This document shows, in pieces, positions 19,054 through 36,155 of a DNA stretch of 56,573 bases (within the stretch, counting starts at the first letter, position 1; the number at the start of each line of letters is the position of its first letter). Made by a program: the position numbers and the translations under genes. The DNA comes from Auxenochlorella pyrenoidosa. Lineage: Eukaryota > Chlorophyta > Trebouxiophyceae > Chlorellales > Chlorellaceae. Where the stretch lies: NCBI GenBank assembly GCA_001430745.1, contig KQ481983.1:2284987-2341559 (forward strand). The letters run 5' to 3'. Below the pieces are notes generated by a model. The model was not told where the DNA came from. It did not search any database and saw nothing but the letters and a program-made list of their open reading frames with translations.

Positions 19054-22047
19054 ATGCCACCGCTGCTCGCGCAGCAGCCGTGGCTTGTGCTGGCTCTGCA
19101 CACACTGTTTAGCGCTGGAGGGCTCCTATGCCAACTGCAAGACTCCAAGGAGGGCCGGGGCGCACTGAAGGAGGCGGAAAAGCTGTGGGAGCTGGGCTGG
19201 AGGTGAGGAGCTCTAGGGGTGGGGGCGGGGCAGACCTCGCGGCTCGCTCCTCGACATTGCCTGGCCGATGGCAGTGAGCCAGGTCCCCCCAAGCACACTG
19301 CCACCCGCCTGTGCTGCACATTACGCGCCCACCGCTCTCAACACTGCATACAGTTGGTTGCGCCGCTGCGCTGCGTGCCCACCCACCCACCCACCGCGCT
19401 GCCTGCAGCGGCAGCGTCGACGTTGATCTGGTGGACGCACGGCGCCTGGGTGGGGAGGTGCTGGAGGCGGCGTCGCGCACCCAGCTGGGCACCTTCTTTG
19501 CCGCCAGCCTGGCGGCGGGGTGCGCTGCGGGCCTGACGCTGGCCACCAAGGCACTCTTCCTGGGGCAGCTGTCTGAGACGGAGACGTCCAGGCTGGCAGA
19601 GGTAGGCTGGCTGCACAGTGCAACATGGGACGAACAAACAGATCAGATGGGTGCTCATGGGGGAAGCTCGCAAACTGGCTGCCAAGCACTCTTCCGCCAA
19701 GCGCCGAGCCGCGACATTGCCGTCGCTGTTCCCCCCGCCCCCGCAGCGCCTGCTCAAATTTGCGATGCTCAAGGTGGTGTCGCTCGCTGTCTGCGCCCCC
19801 ACCCACTCCAACCTGTGGCGGGTGAGCCGTCTATGGGGCTGGCAGCAGATGCTGGCGGCAGGCTGGGCGCAGATGGGTGCTGATGCCATGGTCGGTGGGC
19901 TCCCAGCCGCAGGATGCATGGCCATCCCCACCTCCGCTGCCTGCCCCACCCATGCAGTGGCTGGCATGGACAGTGGTGATGGGGCAGGCCTGGATGTTTG
20001 TGAAGCTGGCCTCGCTGCGGGGGGATGCGCTGCTGTGCTCGCCGCGGGCCACGCCCGGGCAGCACCTGCGCATCCTGGCTCTGCTGGGGGGCATCCTGGC
20101 GCAGGTGGGCTTGGGGATGGGAGGTTGGGGGGTGGGGGCGCGTGCCTGGTGCGCCACGTGGATGTGCACAGCGGCCGTGCCCTGCACCCCGCGGCTTTCT
20201 CCCGGCAGCCATGCCCGTGTTGCCACGCCGGTCTGCCCTCTGCAGGATGTGAGCTGGATTGCCGGGTACATCGGCAGCGGCATGAGCGCGGGGTCGCTGA
20301 GGTGCGCCGCAGCCCCGCCAGCAGCAGGAAATGAGGGAGCAAGGGGGGCTTGAGGAGAGCGAGGTGCGCGCCGGGGGCCTGTGCCAGCCAAGCCTAGGAG
20401 CAGCGCCTTGGGGCACCTCACACTGCCCAGAAGACGCTCGCTCACCCTGGCCGCCCGGCGTCGGCCTCCCCTGCACCACCCCCCTGCTGCAGCCACGCCA
20501 GCCTGTGGCTGTTTGATGCCGCCTTTGTGGCGGTGGACGCCTCCTACTCGCTGGCCAAGTACGCTGTGCACGCCCTGGACCACTGGCAGGCCGCGCAGGC
20601 AGAGGCACGCGGAGAGGTGCGGCGCGGGCTGCGTGGCCCATGCACACCCGCCCAGAAGCCACGGCACACGGTGCCACCCTGCGCCTCAGCCTGGCCCCAA
20701 ATCAGGCCAGCAACCTGGTGTGCGCAGCGCTTGCCCCACGGTGCCGCCAGCCCATGCTCGCGTGCCCCCCCTGCGCAGGAGCGGGAGCCCTGGGAGGGGC
20801 GGTCGGCCCTGGTGTACTGGCTGGAGCTGGCGGCCGACCTCACGCTGCACGCCCTCATGCTGGGCCACTACCTGCACCTCTGGTGGGGGGGGGCCCTGGC
20901 CGCGCCGTGCATGGCAGCGGGGGCTGCGGGGGCGGCGTGCGCTATCGCTGGCATCGCCAGCATCCCTCTGGCAGGCAGGCAGCGTCCCTCATCGTCACCT
21001 CACTGGCGGGCCTTGCACCTGTGACTACTGGGGGCTGCAGGGCCCATGATTGCACACCCCAGCGCTCAGCGAAAGAGGGACGCAGGAGCACAAGAAGTCT
21101 GCTTCGCCGTTGGTCCACACAGGCTGTGCACCCAGCGTGCCCCTCCCTGCCCGCCTGCAGGTGGCTGCACGGCCTGCAGCTGCAGCTCATCGATGGGGTG
21201 CTCTTTCTGGATGTGAAGCACACGCTGGGGGCGCTGCGTCGCCGCCTGGCACAGCATGCAGCGTACCGCCGCCTGCAGCACCGCCTGTGCCACGCGTTCC
21301 CTGATGCCACACCGGCACAGCTGGAGTCGGGCCCCTGCTGCATCTGCCTGTGCAGCATGAAGGCGCGCAGGGAGGGCGCTGAACGGTTGAGCAGGACTCC
21401 TCAAGCAGCAAGGCTGCACACGCCGCTTCTCGCCTGGCATCGACAGCTTTGGGCTGCGCGAGTGCCCCTCTCCATTGCCGTGCGCCTGCACAAGCTGACT
21501 GGCCAGCATCTTCCTTCCTCTTGCACCGCAGGCGGGCAAACAGCTGCCCTGCTCCCACGCCATGCACACCTCCTGCCTGGTCGCCTGGCTGCAGCAGAGC
21601 CGCTCCGGCAGCTTCACCTGCCCACTCTGCCGCGCCAGCCTGGACATGCAGCCGCCCCCGCCAAAGGCGGCAGAGCCCAGCCGCTGGCTGGAGGCTGGCA
21701 TCCAGCAGCTCGAGGCTGGGCTGCAGCGCCTTGGCGACGGCATTGAGCGCCTGGCGGCACCGGCGGGGGCCGCAGCAGCGCACGAGTACCACAGGGTGCC
21801 AGGCAGCCCGCTGCAAAGCGAGCGCCCTGGCCGCGGCCACAGCCGCAGGCTGCATGCAGGCGCTGCCCATGTGCTGCCAGAGCCCGCAGGTGTGCCCGCG
21901 CATGCCAGCCGGCCCATCACGCGCCTTCAGGCACGACTGCTGGTGGCTGCTGGTGCCGCAGCATCCAGCATTCCGTCGGCGCCAGCCGCCGCAGTTCCCC
22001 GGCGCTCGAGCCGGCGGCCCCGCAGGATTGATCACATAATGGAGTGA
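19054..22047 (+). CDS. HRD1/SYVN1-like membrane RING-H2 E3 ubiquitin ligase
   Basis: Nine exons: 19054-19202, 19409-19601, 19747-19821, 19958-20104, 20246-20301, 20493-20616, 20779-20882, 21161-21362, 21532-22047 (521 residues). HRD1 ligases sit in the endoplasmic reticulum membrane and ubiquitinate misfolded proteins (ERAD). Several hydrophobic segments precede the RING (PWLVLALHTLFSAGGLL, TFFAASLAAGCAAGLTLATK, WLAWTVVMGQAWMFVKLA, YWLELAADLTLHALMLGHYL). The linker FPDATPAQLE echoes the HRD1 motif before its RING. The finger CCICLCSM...KQLPCSHAMHTSC...FTCPLCR has C3H2C3 spacing. The tail is Ala/Arg-rich with an amphipathic repeat (WLEAGIQQLEAGLQRLGDGI). The intron 21363-21531, inside the RING, starts with GC. 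An AMFR/gp78 type is the alternative, but I see no CUE domain. Confidence 0.85.
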
Positions 22048-22535
22048 CGGCGCAGGCTGTCACGCTCTCAAATGGCACGCCCGTAACCAGTCTGTATGAC
22101 GCCTGCCGTAGATGACATGACGAATTTTCAAGCATATACAGCATGTCTTGCACGTCTGGGGCAACACTGCACCGCGTGCCTGTGAGGAGGAGGCTGCCGC
22201 CTTGTCATGTACCATCGTCCCGCCCTTCAGCCTCCTCCGTGTACCTGTCACCAAGCAAACGTCCTGATTTAAGCCTGATCCTGCCAAGGCCTGCAGCCCT
22301 TTTGCAGTTTTCGCCTGAACCTGCACCCTAAGACACAGAACTCTGCTGCAACCTGCCCCTTTCATTCCAGCCCTGCCCACCGCTTCCCTGGTTCCCCTCT
22401 CCTTGCGCTGTCTGCTTCCTCCTGCCAGCCTGTGCCGACAACGATCAGATGCCCCTTCTTTGCAACCGTGGAGGGCCACTTGCAGGGGCTTCAAAAAGGT
22501 TATTCATTCAAGCAGATTCTTGGCGGCGGTGGCCC
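22048..22535. other. convergent intergenic, 488 nt
   Basis: Between the stops of the HRD1-like gene and S-formylglutathione hydrolase. Lower in GC than surrounding coding DNA, as expected of 3' UTRs. No gene or repeat was recognised. Confidence 0.4.
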
Positions 22536-24592
22536 TCACGCCGCCACGCCGAGGTGCTTGGCGTGGAAGGCGATGTGGTCGTCGATGAAGGTGGCGATGG
22601 TGAAGTACGAGTGGTCGTAGCCCTCCTGCATGCGGCTCTGCACTGCCAGCTTGCCCCTGGCGGCCTCCTCAAATGCCCAGGGGTGCAGCTGCGGGGGTGG
22701 GTGCGGGAAGCGGGGCCCCGGGTGAGCACCGGCGTTGCAGGGCTGGGCGGGGAGCGGGGAGGCGGCGGCAGTGCCCTCAAGGGTGCCCCAGGATGGCCAA
22801 CTGGGCGGGAGTGAGCCCCCGCATCCCTAGGCGGCCATCGCCCTGCCCTGACAGCCTCACCTGCGTCTTCAGAAACTCGTCGTCAGTGCCGGTGTCCATT
22901 AGGACGGGCAGCTGGGGGCCGTTGTAGCGCTTGGCCAGCAGCGTGGCGTCGTGCTGCTCCGCCGCCGCCTCCCACCCCTCGCCCAGGTAGCCCGCAAACG
23001 CCTGCGGGGTGGGGCCAAGCGTGTGCGACGGGGCTGTGGGGCTGCAGGCGTAGGGCTGCCAGCCTGGAGCGCCACTGACGCGTGCACAGCGGCTCATGGT
23101 GGCTTGTAGCCGCAGCTGCCGCACCCTTCCGCCGCACCCCCTAGGGACGACTGCCAAGGTGAAGCACGGCCTGCTCTTTGGGGATGCCCTTTTGAAGGGG
23201 CACCACCTCCCTCCCCCCTGCGGCCGCACCTTGTGGCCCCAGGGCACTTGAGTGGGGTTGCAGATGGGCGCAAAAGCGGACACAGACTTGTAGGCTGCCG
23301 GGTTCTTCAGCGCAATGGTCAGCGCGCCGTGGCCGCCCATGGAGTGCCCCATGATGCTGGCCTGCGTGGCGCGGCAGGGTGAAAAACGCGGGCTCGGGTC
23401 GCGCTGTGCCAGGCAGGAAAGCATGGTGACCTGTGCTCAGACTGCCGGGCGCCAGGGTCGCTCAGGCTAATCCTGGTGTGTCCGTCGGGCGAGGCAGCCC
23501 GTTCCAAGCTTGGAATGCCTCAGACCAGCTATGCATGTGCTGCACAGCATGCAGGGGGCAGCCATGCACCATTTATGCCCCTACACAATCCCAGCAGTGC
23601 TTGAACAGCGCCTCACATTCTCCAGGTCCAGCTCGGCCGCCGTGGCGCGCAGCACAGCGGGCAGCTCGCGGGTGATGTACGAGTACATGCGGTACCGCTG
23701 CCACTTGGGCACAGTGGCATCCAGGTAGAAGCCAGCGCCGGTGCCAAAGTCCCAGCTGCAAGGTTCAACCAGAGCAGGAGCTGCTGGGATGGCACGCCAG
23801 ACAGGGCCCCGACGGAGCAGCGCCCGGAGCCAGCTGCTCTCCTGGTGCCACGCCTAGGCTGAAGCGGCAGCAGCCGCGTCAGCCAGCGAGCAGCAGAGCA
23901 GGCAGCATGCGCGTGCACGCCGACGCACCCATCGTCCTCGCCCTCGATTCCCAGCCCGCGCGGCGAGGTGTCGGGCGCCACCAGCGCCACGCCCAGCTCC
24001 GCCGCCTTGCGCTGCGCCCCCGCCTTTTGCGTGAAGTTTTCGTCGGTGCAGGTCAGCCCGCTGAGGTAGTAGATGACCTGCGCAGAGCATTTGAGCCGTC
24101 CGACGGTACCAGAACAGAATGCTCGACAAGCACCTGGAGGGGGGCTGCACAGTCGATGCAGAGCCCGGGGATGCACCAGCCGCCCCGGCCCCCTGCGCAC
24201 CGGCACTTTGGAGCCACCAGCGGCAGCAGCTGGCGGGAAGAACACCGTGAAGTTCATGCTGCACCCCAGCTCCTCGCTCTGGTGCTGGTATCGGCGCACC
24301 AGGCCCCCGAACATCTGTGAATGGTGAGGTGGAATTATGGAACCGCGCGTCGTGGCAGTGGCGGTGAATGGCGGCGACGGCCGTGCCGGCGCTGCACCAT
24401 CCTCAATTGCGCATTGTTGCGATGTGATCCAAGACAACAGAAGTAGTCCAGCCTCCGAACGTCTGGCGAAGCCCTGAACAGCCGTGGGGTTGTGGGCCAG
24501 CTCCTTTGGGGCGGGTTCTAGCGCTGCCCGACGGGCCCGATCAGACCCACCTTATTTGTTTTCGTTAGTGTTGCTGCTGCGGCGCTCGCCAT
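22536..24592 (-). CDS. S-formylglutathione hydrolase (esterase D family)
   Basis: Seven exons: 24592-24551, 24314-24201, 24077-23929, 23755-23617, 23361-23230, 23001-22861, 22688-22536 (289 residues; human ESD is 282). It hydrolyses S-formylglutathione to formate and glutathione, the second step of glutathione-dependent formaldehyde detoxification, in the cytosol. Homology runs the full length: [49 protein letters not shown], the nucleophile elbow [10 protein letters not shown] (Ser about 155), [20 protein letters not shown], the acid in DTGTDDEF, and the catalytic His in EGYDHSYF (about 265). The Cys after SGLT, known as a redox-sensitive residue in relatives, is kept. Exon 1 encodes only 14 residues and all introns are GT-AG. 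The gene is head to head with MCM7. Confidence 0.97.
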
Positions 24593-25173
24593 GTTGCCCT
24601 CCTGCTAGCTCGCTGGACAGGTGAACTCCAAAGGGCGTTGTGAGTATGATGGATGCACGCTCGTAGTTGGAAAGGCGGTGAACCGGCTGAGCTTGCTATA
24701 GTGGCCCTCCTGCTGCGCGAGTCACGCCTGCTCTCGTGCCCGTCGTGCTGCACCTGTGGCCGCCCAAGAAGCCTGGATCGTCCAAGCATGCATGTTAGTT
24801 GGCTTTGAATACGAGGTCGAACCCTTCAGGGGCAAGCATCAGAAACGGCAGGCTCGCCGCCAAAGCACAAGCAGCAGCTGCCAGCAGCTGCGGGCGGCAG
24901 CTGTCAGGAGAAGGCGGCTCCCTTCCCTGGCGGACTGCAATCCAGCAGGAACACAGAATCCAGGCCAGCCGGAGGCGACCGCTGATGCTGTCCAGTGCCA
25001 CAGAAGGCGTGATGCGGAGAGTCGGGCAGCGCGGACAATGGTGGGCAGCGCGCCCAGCACACCGCCTGCTGCAGCCGGCCACTTCCTGCTGCCTTCGGTC
25101 TCAGTGATACGTCAAGCTCTCTGAGCACTCCGTACATATCCGGTGGATTGCAAGGGAGGAGCACAGAACAGCC
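24593..25173. promoter_or_regulatory. divergent intergenic, SFGH / MCM7, 581 nt
   Basis: Separates the start codons of S-formylglutathione hydrolase (-) and MCM7 (+). It contains short open frames without exon features. A shared promoter is inferred from layout only. Confidence 0.35.
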
Positions 25174-31202
<6,029 letters not shown>

Positions 31203-31733
31203 GCAGCTTGCTACACAGCAGCGGCTGCACAGGTGTTGGAGGCATCCATTGGAGAAAGTGTTGCATGAGCCATGCCTCATGCTGCCCGCCTGCTTGCACA
31301 GCCCACACCACCTTCGTGTCTTTTGTCTGCCACTTGTCTTTTGCTGTTACTCTCAACTGCTGCTCCTTGCTTTTGCTACCCACTCTCTTTGGGCTCACCC
31401 TATTGCTTCTTCTGTACCCACCCTCGCCTGGTGCAATGACGGACCGAACTGGAACACCTAAGCCCCTCCCACACCTTCCCACACCGAGCCCACTCTGCTG
31501 CAACTTGGCCAGGCTGCACACCTGTAACCTCCTGGATCCCCAGCACTGCCTCCTGGCTTGTTTGCGTGGCGGTACCTCATTGGAGCACAGCACCCGCAGG
31601 GAGGGGTGAGGGTTGCCACGCTGGCGGCACCTTCTCCTCTCTTGGTGCGAGCGTCACATCCCTGCCTGCATTCACATGCAACACATATCCTACGCTTCCC
31701 TTTCAACGCATGGCGATCTCGTCCTAGCCCGCT
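31203..31733. other. intergenic, 531 nt (MCM7 3' UTR and TGD4-like promoter)
   Basis: Between two plus-strand genes. T/C-rich in its first half. It contains a TGTAA at 31523. No exon-like frame was recognised. Confidence 0.4.
31523..31527 (+). terminator. TGTAA polyadenylation-type signal after MCM7
   Basis: TGTAA about 320 nt after the MCM7 stop, a usual distance for algal 3' UTRs. Assigned by motif and position only. Confidence 0.4.
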
Positions 31734-34700
31734 ATGCCTATCACTCCCGAAAGCAGGCAGTCTCGGAGAGACGTGAAGGCTTCGATCGCTTCCCAGTTCT
31801 GGGAGCAGCCTGTACATTCTCCCAAGAGCCTGGATGGGCAGCTGTGGGCGTTGCCAGCAGAGCCGCCCGCGCTCAGCCTCACAGGCTCCTCGGGCCTCTC
31901 CCGCACGCAGCAGCTGATCGCGGCGCAGGCCGTGCGCATACCATTCCTTCCTTCCTACGACGGCAGCGCCGATGGCGCGGTGGGGGCAGCTGGCGCCCGC
32001 AAGCAGCAGTGGCCCTGCCTGCCTGCCGCCTGCCTGCCTTCACTGCCTGACTGTCTTCACGCCTTGTTGCTGCATAGCCCTGTTCTACAGATCATGCAGC
32101 AGGACTGAGATTGATTTTGAAGTTTGACTTGATTTTGAAGTTATTCAAAGACTGTTTGTCCCCCATGCTCCATGCATCGGCAGGTTCTCGACCGAGTGCT
32201 CGCACGGGCAGGCGGGCAGCGCTGGTGGGCGGCGCTGAGCGGGCGGGTCAAAGCGCAGCGCATGTACAACCAGGCCAACACGGGGGAGAACAGAAAGGTG
32301 GGCGCTGCGCTGGAGTGTCTGATGCATCACTGTGGCTTGCTCCATTTGAGGCGCGTGCATGCCTGCTGGCGCGTGCATGCCTCAACCCGAGCGCTTTGTC
32401 CTCCCACATGCCGCGCCCCCTGCCTGGCAGCTGGATGCTGTGCGAGACCTGAGCAACTATGCGCTCTGTGCCCGCGGCCGCTTCCAGTTGGGCCGCCGGC
32501 TGACGCTCAATGGGGTGGTTGAGGCCCCCGATGCACACCGGCTGCAGCGCCGAGTCGCCCAGCACCTGAGCGAGCGCCGGCAGGCAGCCGCTGCAGCAGC
32601 TACGCTGCAAGCAGAGGCAGTAGCGGGACCAGGCGATGGCGCGTCGCATGCGGCTGCCGCGTCTGCTGCTGCTGCAGTTAGCAGCGACGGTGCCAACGGC
32701 AGCGTGAGCGATCCTGCAGCGGCTGCGGCGGGTGCCACCCGGCCCCTGGGTGGCCCGCCAGCGCTGGAGCCGTGCACAGCGCACGCCAGCCTGCGCTGCG
32801 CGCTGCCCGGCCACGACCTGTCTGCCACCGCGGGGTACAACCTCAGCTACCTGGACAGCACGGGGGATGCTGCGCACGTGCCGCTGGCTGTCTCGCTCGA
32901 CCTGTCCAACCACGACAGGCAGGACGGCCTGCAGTACCGCGTGGGCCTGCACCAGGTGGGGGCAGCGCCGCGTGGCGGCTGCCGCGCAGCCAATGGCCGC
33001 GCCATTCGCGGCTTGTGCAAGCAGAGGTTGCTGGGATGATGCAGAGCGTGGGTCGGGCAGGGGCCTGACTTGCAGGCAGGCCCCCAGTGTCACTTCTCCC
33101 AAGCCTGCCACACAGCTCCTGAACCCGTCCCTGTCCTCCTGCCCGCGCCCTGCCCGCTGCCCCACCTCTGCCTGCAGGTCACCGCCCCGCTGAGCGAGAT
33201 GCCCGGCCGGCTGGGGAGCCAGCAGAAGTGGCGCACCAGCCTGCACGCCCAGGGCGCGCTGGCGGTGGAGGGAGAGGCCTGGATCTGGCGGGGCGCCGCC
33301 GGTGGCAGCAAGGAGGGCAGCAAGGAAGTTGCCAAGGAGGGCAGCACTCCTGCCGCTGCAGGCCAGGCACCTGAGCCGCCGGCAGCCAAGCAGCTGCAGG
33401 CTGGCGCTAGCATTGAGGAGAACGGCGGTGACCCGGTGGCTGCTGCAGAGGAGCCGCCCAAGAGCAGGCTGGCGCGCGCGATGGACAGCGCGGCGGCAGC
33501 AGAGGCGGACCCGTTGGTACCGCGCAGGCAGGGTGGCGGGCGGAAGCGCGGCAGCAGCGGCGACGCTGCTGGCGCAGACGCCGAGGACAGGCACGAGGGC
33601 GGCGCTGGCAGCCAGCCTGCAGATCCTGCCCTGGCGGCACCTCCCAAGGACGCAAGCAGCAAGGATGTCGGCAGTGGAGAGCACGGGTCGGCGGCAGCAG
33701 GCAGCGGCGGCGCCGTCGCTGAGCGGCAGCTGACCGCCACCAGCCTGGAGCAGTTCATGCGCCCTCTGGAGCACCTGGGCGAGCAGATGAGCGACATGCT
33801 GCACCACGTCACCCACCCCGGGGCCCAGCAGCAGGCCCAGCAGGGTGCCGGCAGCGAGCAGCCGGCAGCAGGCCAACAGCAGGGCGCGCAGCCGCCCCTT
33901 TGGGGCACGAGCAGCGCCAACATGGGCCCCCCCAGCCAGCAGCAGCAGCAGCCCACCCTTGCTGTTGGGCCTCTCCTCCCAGTCCATCACCTCGGCCATC
34001 CAGGACAGCGCCACGCTGCTCAAGCAGGTGGGGACGCCCGGCCATCGAGCTGGCATGCACGCTCTCCACCATGCAGCACACCTGCGCAGCCGCCGAGCCA
34101 CCTTGTTGTGTGCACCCGGCCTGGCACCCCCTGCCGCAGGTGAAGGAGAGCGTGGAGCGGCTGACCAGCAACGTGCAGGACGGCTCGCTGCAGCGGCTGA
34201 GTCAGCAGTTGGCAGACACGCGCGCGGCGCCTTTGCGCCGCCGCCCATACAGCATGCTGCTGGCGCAGGTGTGTGTGCGGGCGTGGATGGGCGTGGTGGT
34301 CGCTTGTGCAAGGTTGTGTGGGGGGTGTGCGGTGTGCGCGCGCGCTGCAGCCAGTGTGCAGCTTTCATGGCCCTAGGTTGCCTACCCCACTGCGGTGTTG
34401 TGCTGATTGTCAGTAGGAGAGCCAGCTGGGAGGTGCATGAAACAGCCCTGTTGCAGTGCAAGCAGAAAACATATTGCAAGCGTGGCTGTATGCTGCAAGT
34501 GCCCACTCGCGTGCACGCCCCCCAACCCACCCTGCCACCCGCAGCCGCACCTGAAGCTCAACGCCGCGCTGGGATGCCTGGCGCGCATGCCGCTGCCCGC
34601 GCTGCGCTCCTTCTCCCTCCCCAACGCCTCGCTGGAGCCGCTCGACCACCCCGCTGGTGCCGGCGCCGCCCGCGGCGCGTCGCTGGGCCACCCGGGCGCG

Positions 34701-35713
34701 CGTGGCTCCACCCCCAACCTCGCGTCGCGCGCCTCGCACTCGTCCCACCTGGCAGAGGCGTGGCAGCCGTACCTGAAGTGCGCCGGGGTGCAGCCGCCGG
34801 GCCTGCCATGATCGCTGCTGGGTGCTGGCAGGGGCCAAGCAGTGCGGGGGTCGCGCCGTGTGCACGCCCAAGCTGTAGAACATGGGGAGGGCAACGCCTG
34901 GCCGCTTGCCGGCCTGCGCGTTTGGTGGCACAGTGGGCCTGCCTAGCTCCTGCCAAACCTGCCTGCCCCTGGATGCCCGCCGACCCCGCACCCGCGCACC
35001 CTCCCTGCACCTCCTCCAACCGCCAGGGGCACCGCCCTGCGCGTGTTTGCCTCTGCCGGCGTGTCGGGCCAGCTGGGCCGCTTCTCCCGCCCCTTCCTGG
35101 ACTACACGGCGGCGTCTGCGCGCGTGGACGTGGGGCTGACCTCCCCCCACGTGGTGGGCGTGATGCCGGACGCCTCCAGCCTGGCGGCGGCGGCGGCAGA
35201 CGGCGGGCACCGGCCCGACAAGCACCGCGCGTTTGCGCTTGAGGGGCGCGGCGCGTGGCACGCGCTGAGCGTGTCGCTGGCGCAGCAGGTGGTCGGTCCG
35301 GTGAGCACCCCCCCTTCCTGGCGCCCGCCCCAAGGATGCGCAGCGCACCGCCACACACGTCTGCCCCACCTCTGCTGTGGCATCACCAGGGCTCAGCCGC
35401 CCGCCAGCCTGCCTGCGCCGCCCCTGGCCAGCGCGCCCTTCCCCACCTGCCCCCGGCCACCCGCCCTCCCCGGCAGGTCCGCGCCCGCGTGGACGCCCGC
35501 TTTGCGCTGGACCCCACGTCTGTGCCCGCCAGCGAGGGCGAGCGGTCCACGCTCAAGGGCGTGCTGCAGACCGCGCTCAGCGTGCGCCCCTCGCTGCTCG
35601 AGGCGGTGTACGGGCTGGACTGTGTGCTGCCGGGAACGGAGGGCGCGGTGCGGCTGGCGCTCTGGGTGTCGCCCAAGCGGCGCGAGGCCATGGCGGAGCT
35701 GCGCCTGTTCTGA
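31734..35713 (+). CDS. TGD4-like chloroplast outer-envelope lipid-transfer protein
   Basis: Eight exons: 31734-31979, 32184-32297, 32431-32955, 33178-34027, 34140-34268, 34545-34777, 35027-35300, 35477-35713; about 869 residues. In Arabidopsis TGD4 (479 residues) is a phosphatidic-acid-binding, barrel-like protein needed to move lipid from the ER to the chloroplast. Matches: FWEQPVHSPKSLDGQLW and GLSRTQQLIAAQAVRIPF near the N-terminus, HVPLAVSLDLSNHDRQDGL in the middle, LRVFASAGVSGQLGRFSRPF, ALSVSLAQQVVGPVRARVD, and the C-terminal ALWVSPKRREAMAELRLF. The extra length is mostly an Ala/Gly/Ser/Gln-rich insert in exon 4. That exon is 3n+1 long: the N-terminal frame and the later frame (SSQSITSAIQDSATLLKQ) differ by one, with the break between about 33845 and 33985, perhaps at the C7 run at 33927. 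Identity rests on terminal motifs and order. Confidence 0.83.
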
Positions 35714-36155
35714 GGCGCGCGCTGCGCCAGCCACGCCCGCTCTGTTCGCTGTAGGCGGCTCGCATGGCTCGTCGCAGCGCGCTGTTTTGTACCTCGGTAT
35801 CCTTTTCGGCAAGTCCACTTGATCTCCTCGACCATCTTTGTGCCACCATCCGGAGAAGGCGAGATCAAAAGCAGTGTAAATGAGGTTCAGCCAGCATGCC
35901 ATCATGATGATTCGCGACGGCCGTGCGGGGACCGCTGCAGTCAGCTGCACATCACTGGCAAGCTTCTCTTCATCAGTACCCTAATCTTCGATCATTTTGG
36001 GTATCGGAATGCTGCAGGGGCAGACGATAGGGCTCACGGAACTGACAACATTTCGTTTGCAAAATGAAGTGGCATGACGGCGGATGGAGCCGGCTCGAAG
36101 CGCTCGCATTGGGCTCTCCGACGGGAATTAATGGCATGCAGTTGACCGCATCGAC
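35714..36155. other. intergenic, 442 nt
   Basis: Between the TGD4-like stop and the EFG1-like start. Lower GC, with a TGTAA at 35875. No gene recognised. Confidence 0.4.
35875..35879 (+). terminator. TGTAA polyadenylation-type signal after TGD4-like gene
   Basis: TGTAA about 160 nt after the stop codon at 35713, in low-GC sequence. Motif and position only. Confidence 0.4.

Noticed and set aside
33973..33991. A 19-nt GT...AG intron to explain the frame slip in the TGD4-like gene
   Set aside because: Too short to be spliced; a base-count error or a longer unseen intron is more likely.
32248..34530. A 760-codon open frame on the minus strand
   Set aside because: It is antisense to the TGD4-like gene, has composition typical of a shadow frame (Ala/Arg/Cys/Ser-rich) and contains no recognisable domain.
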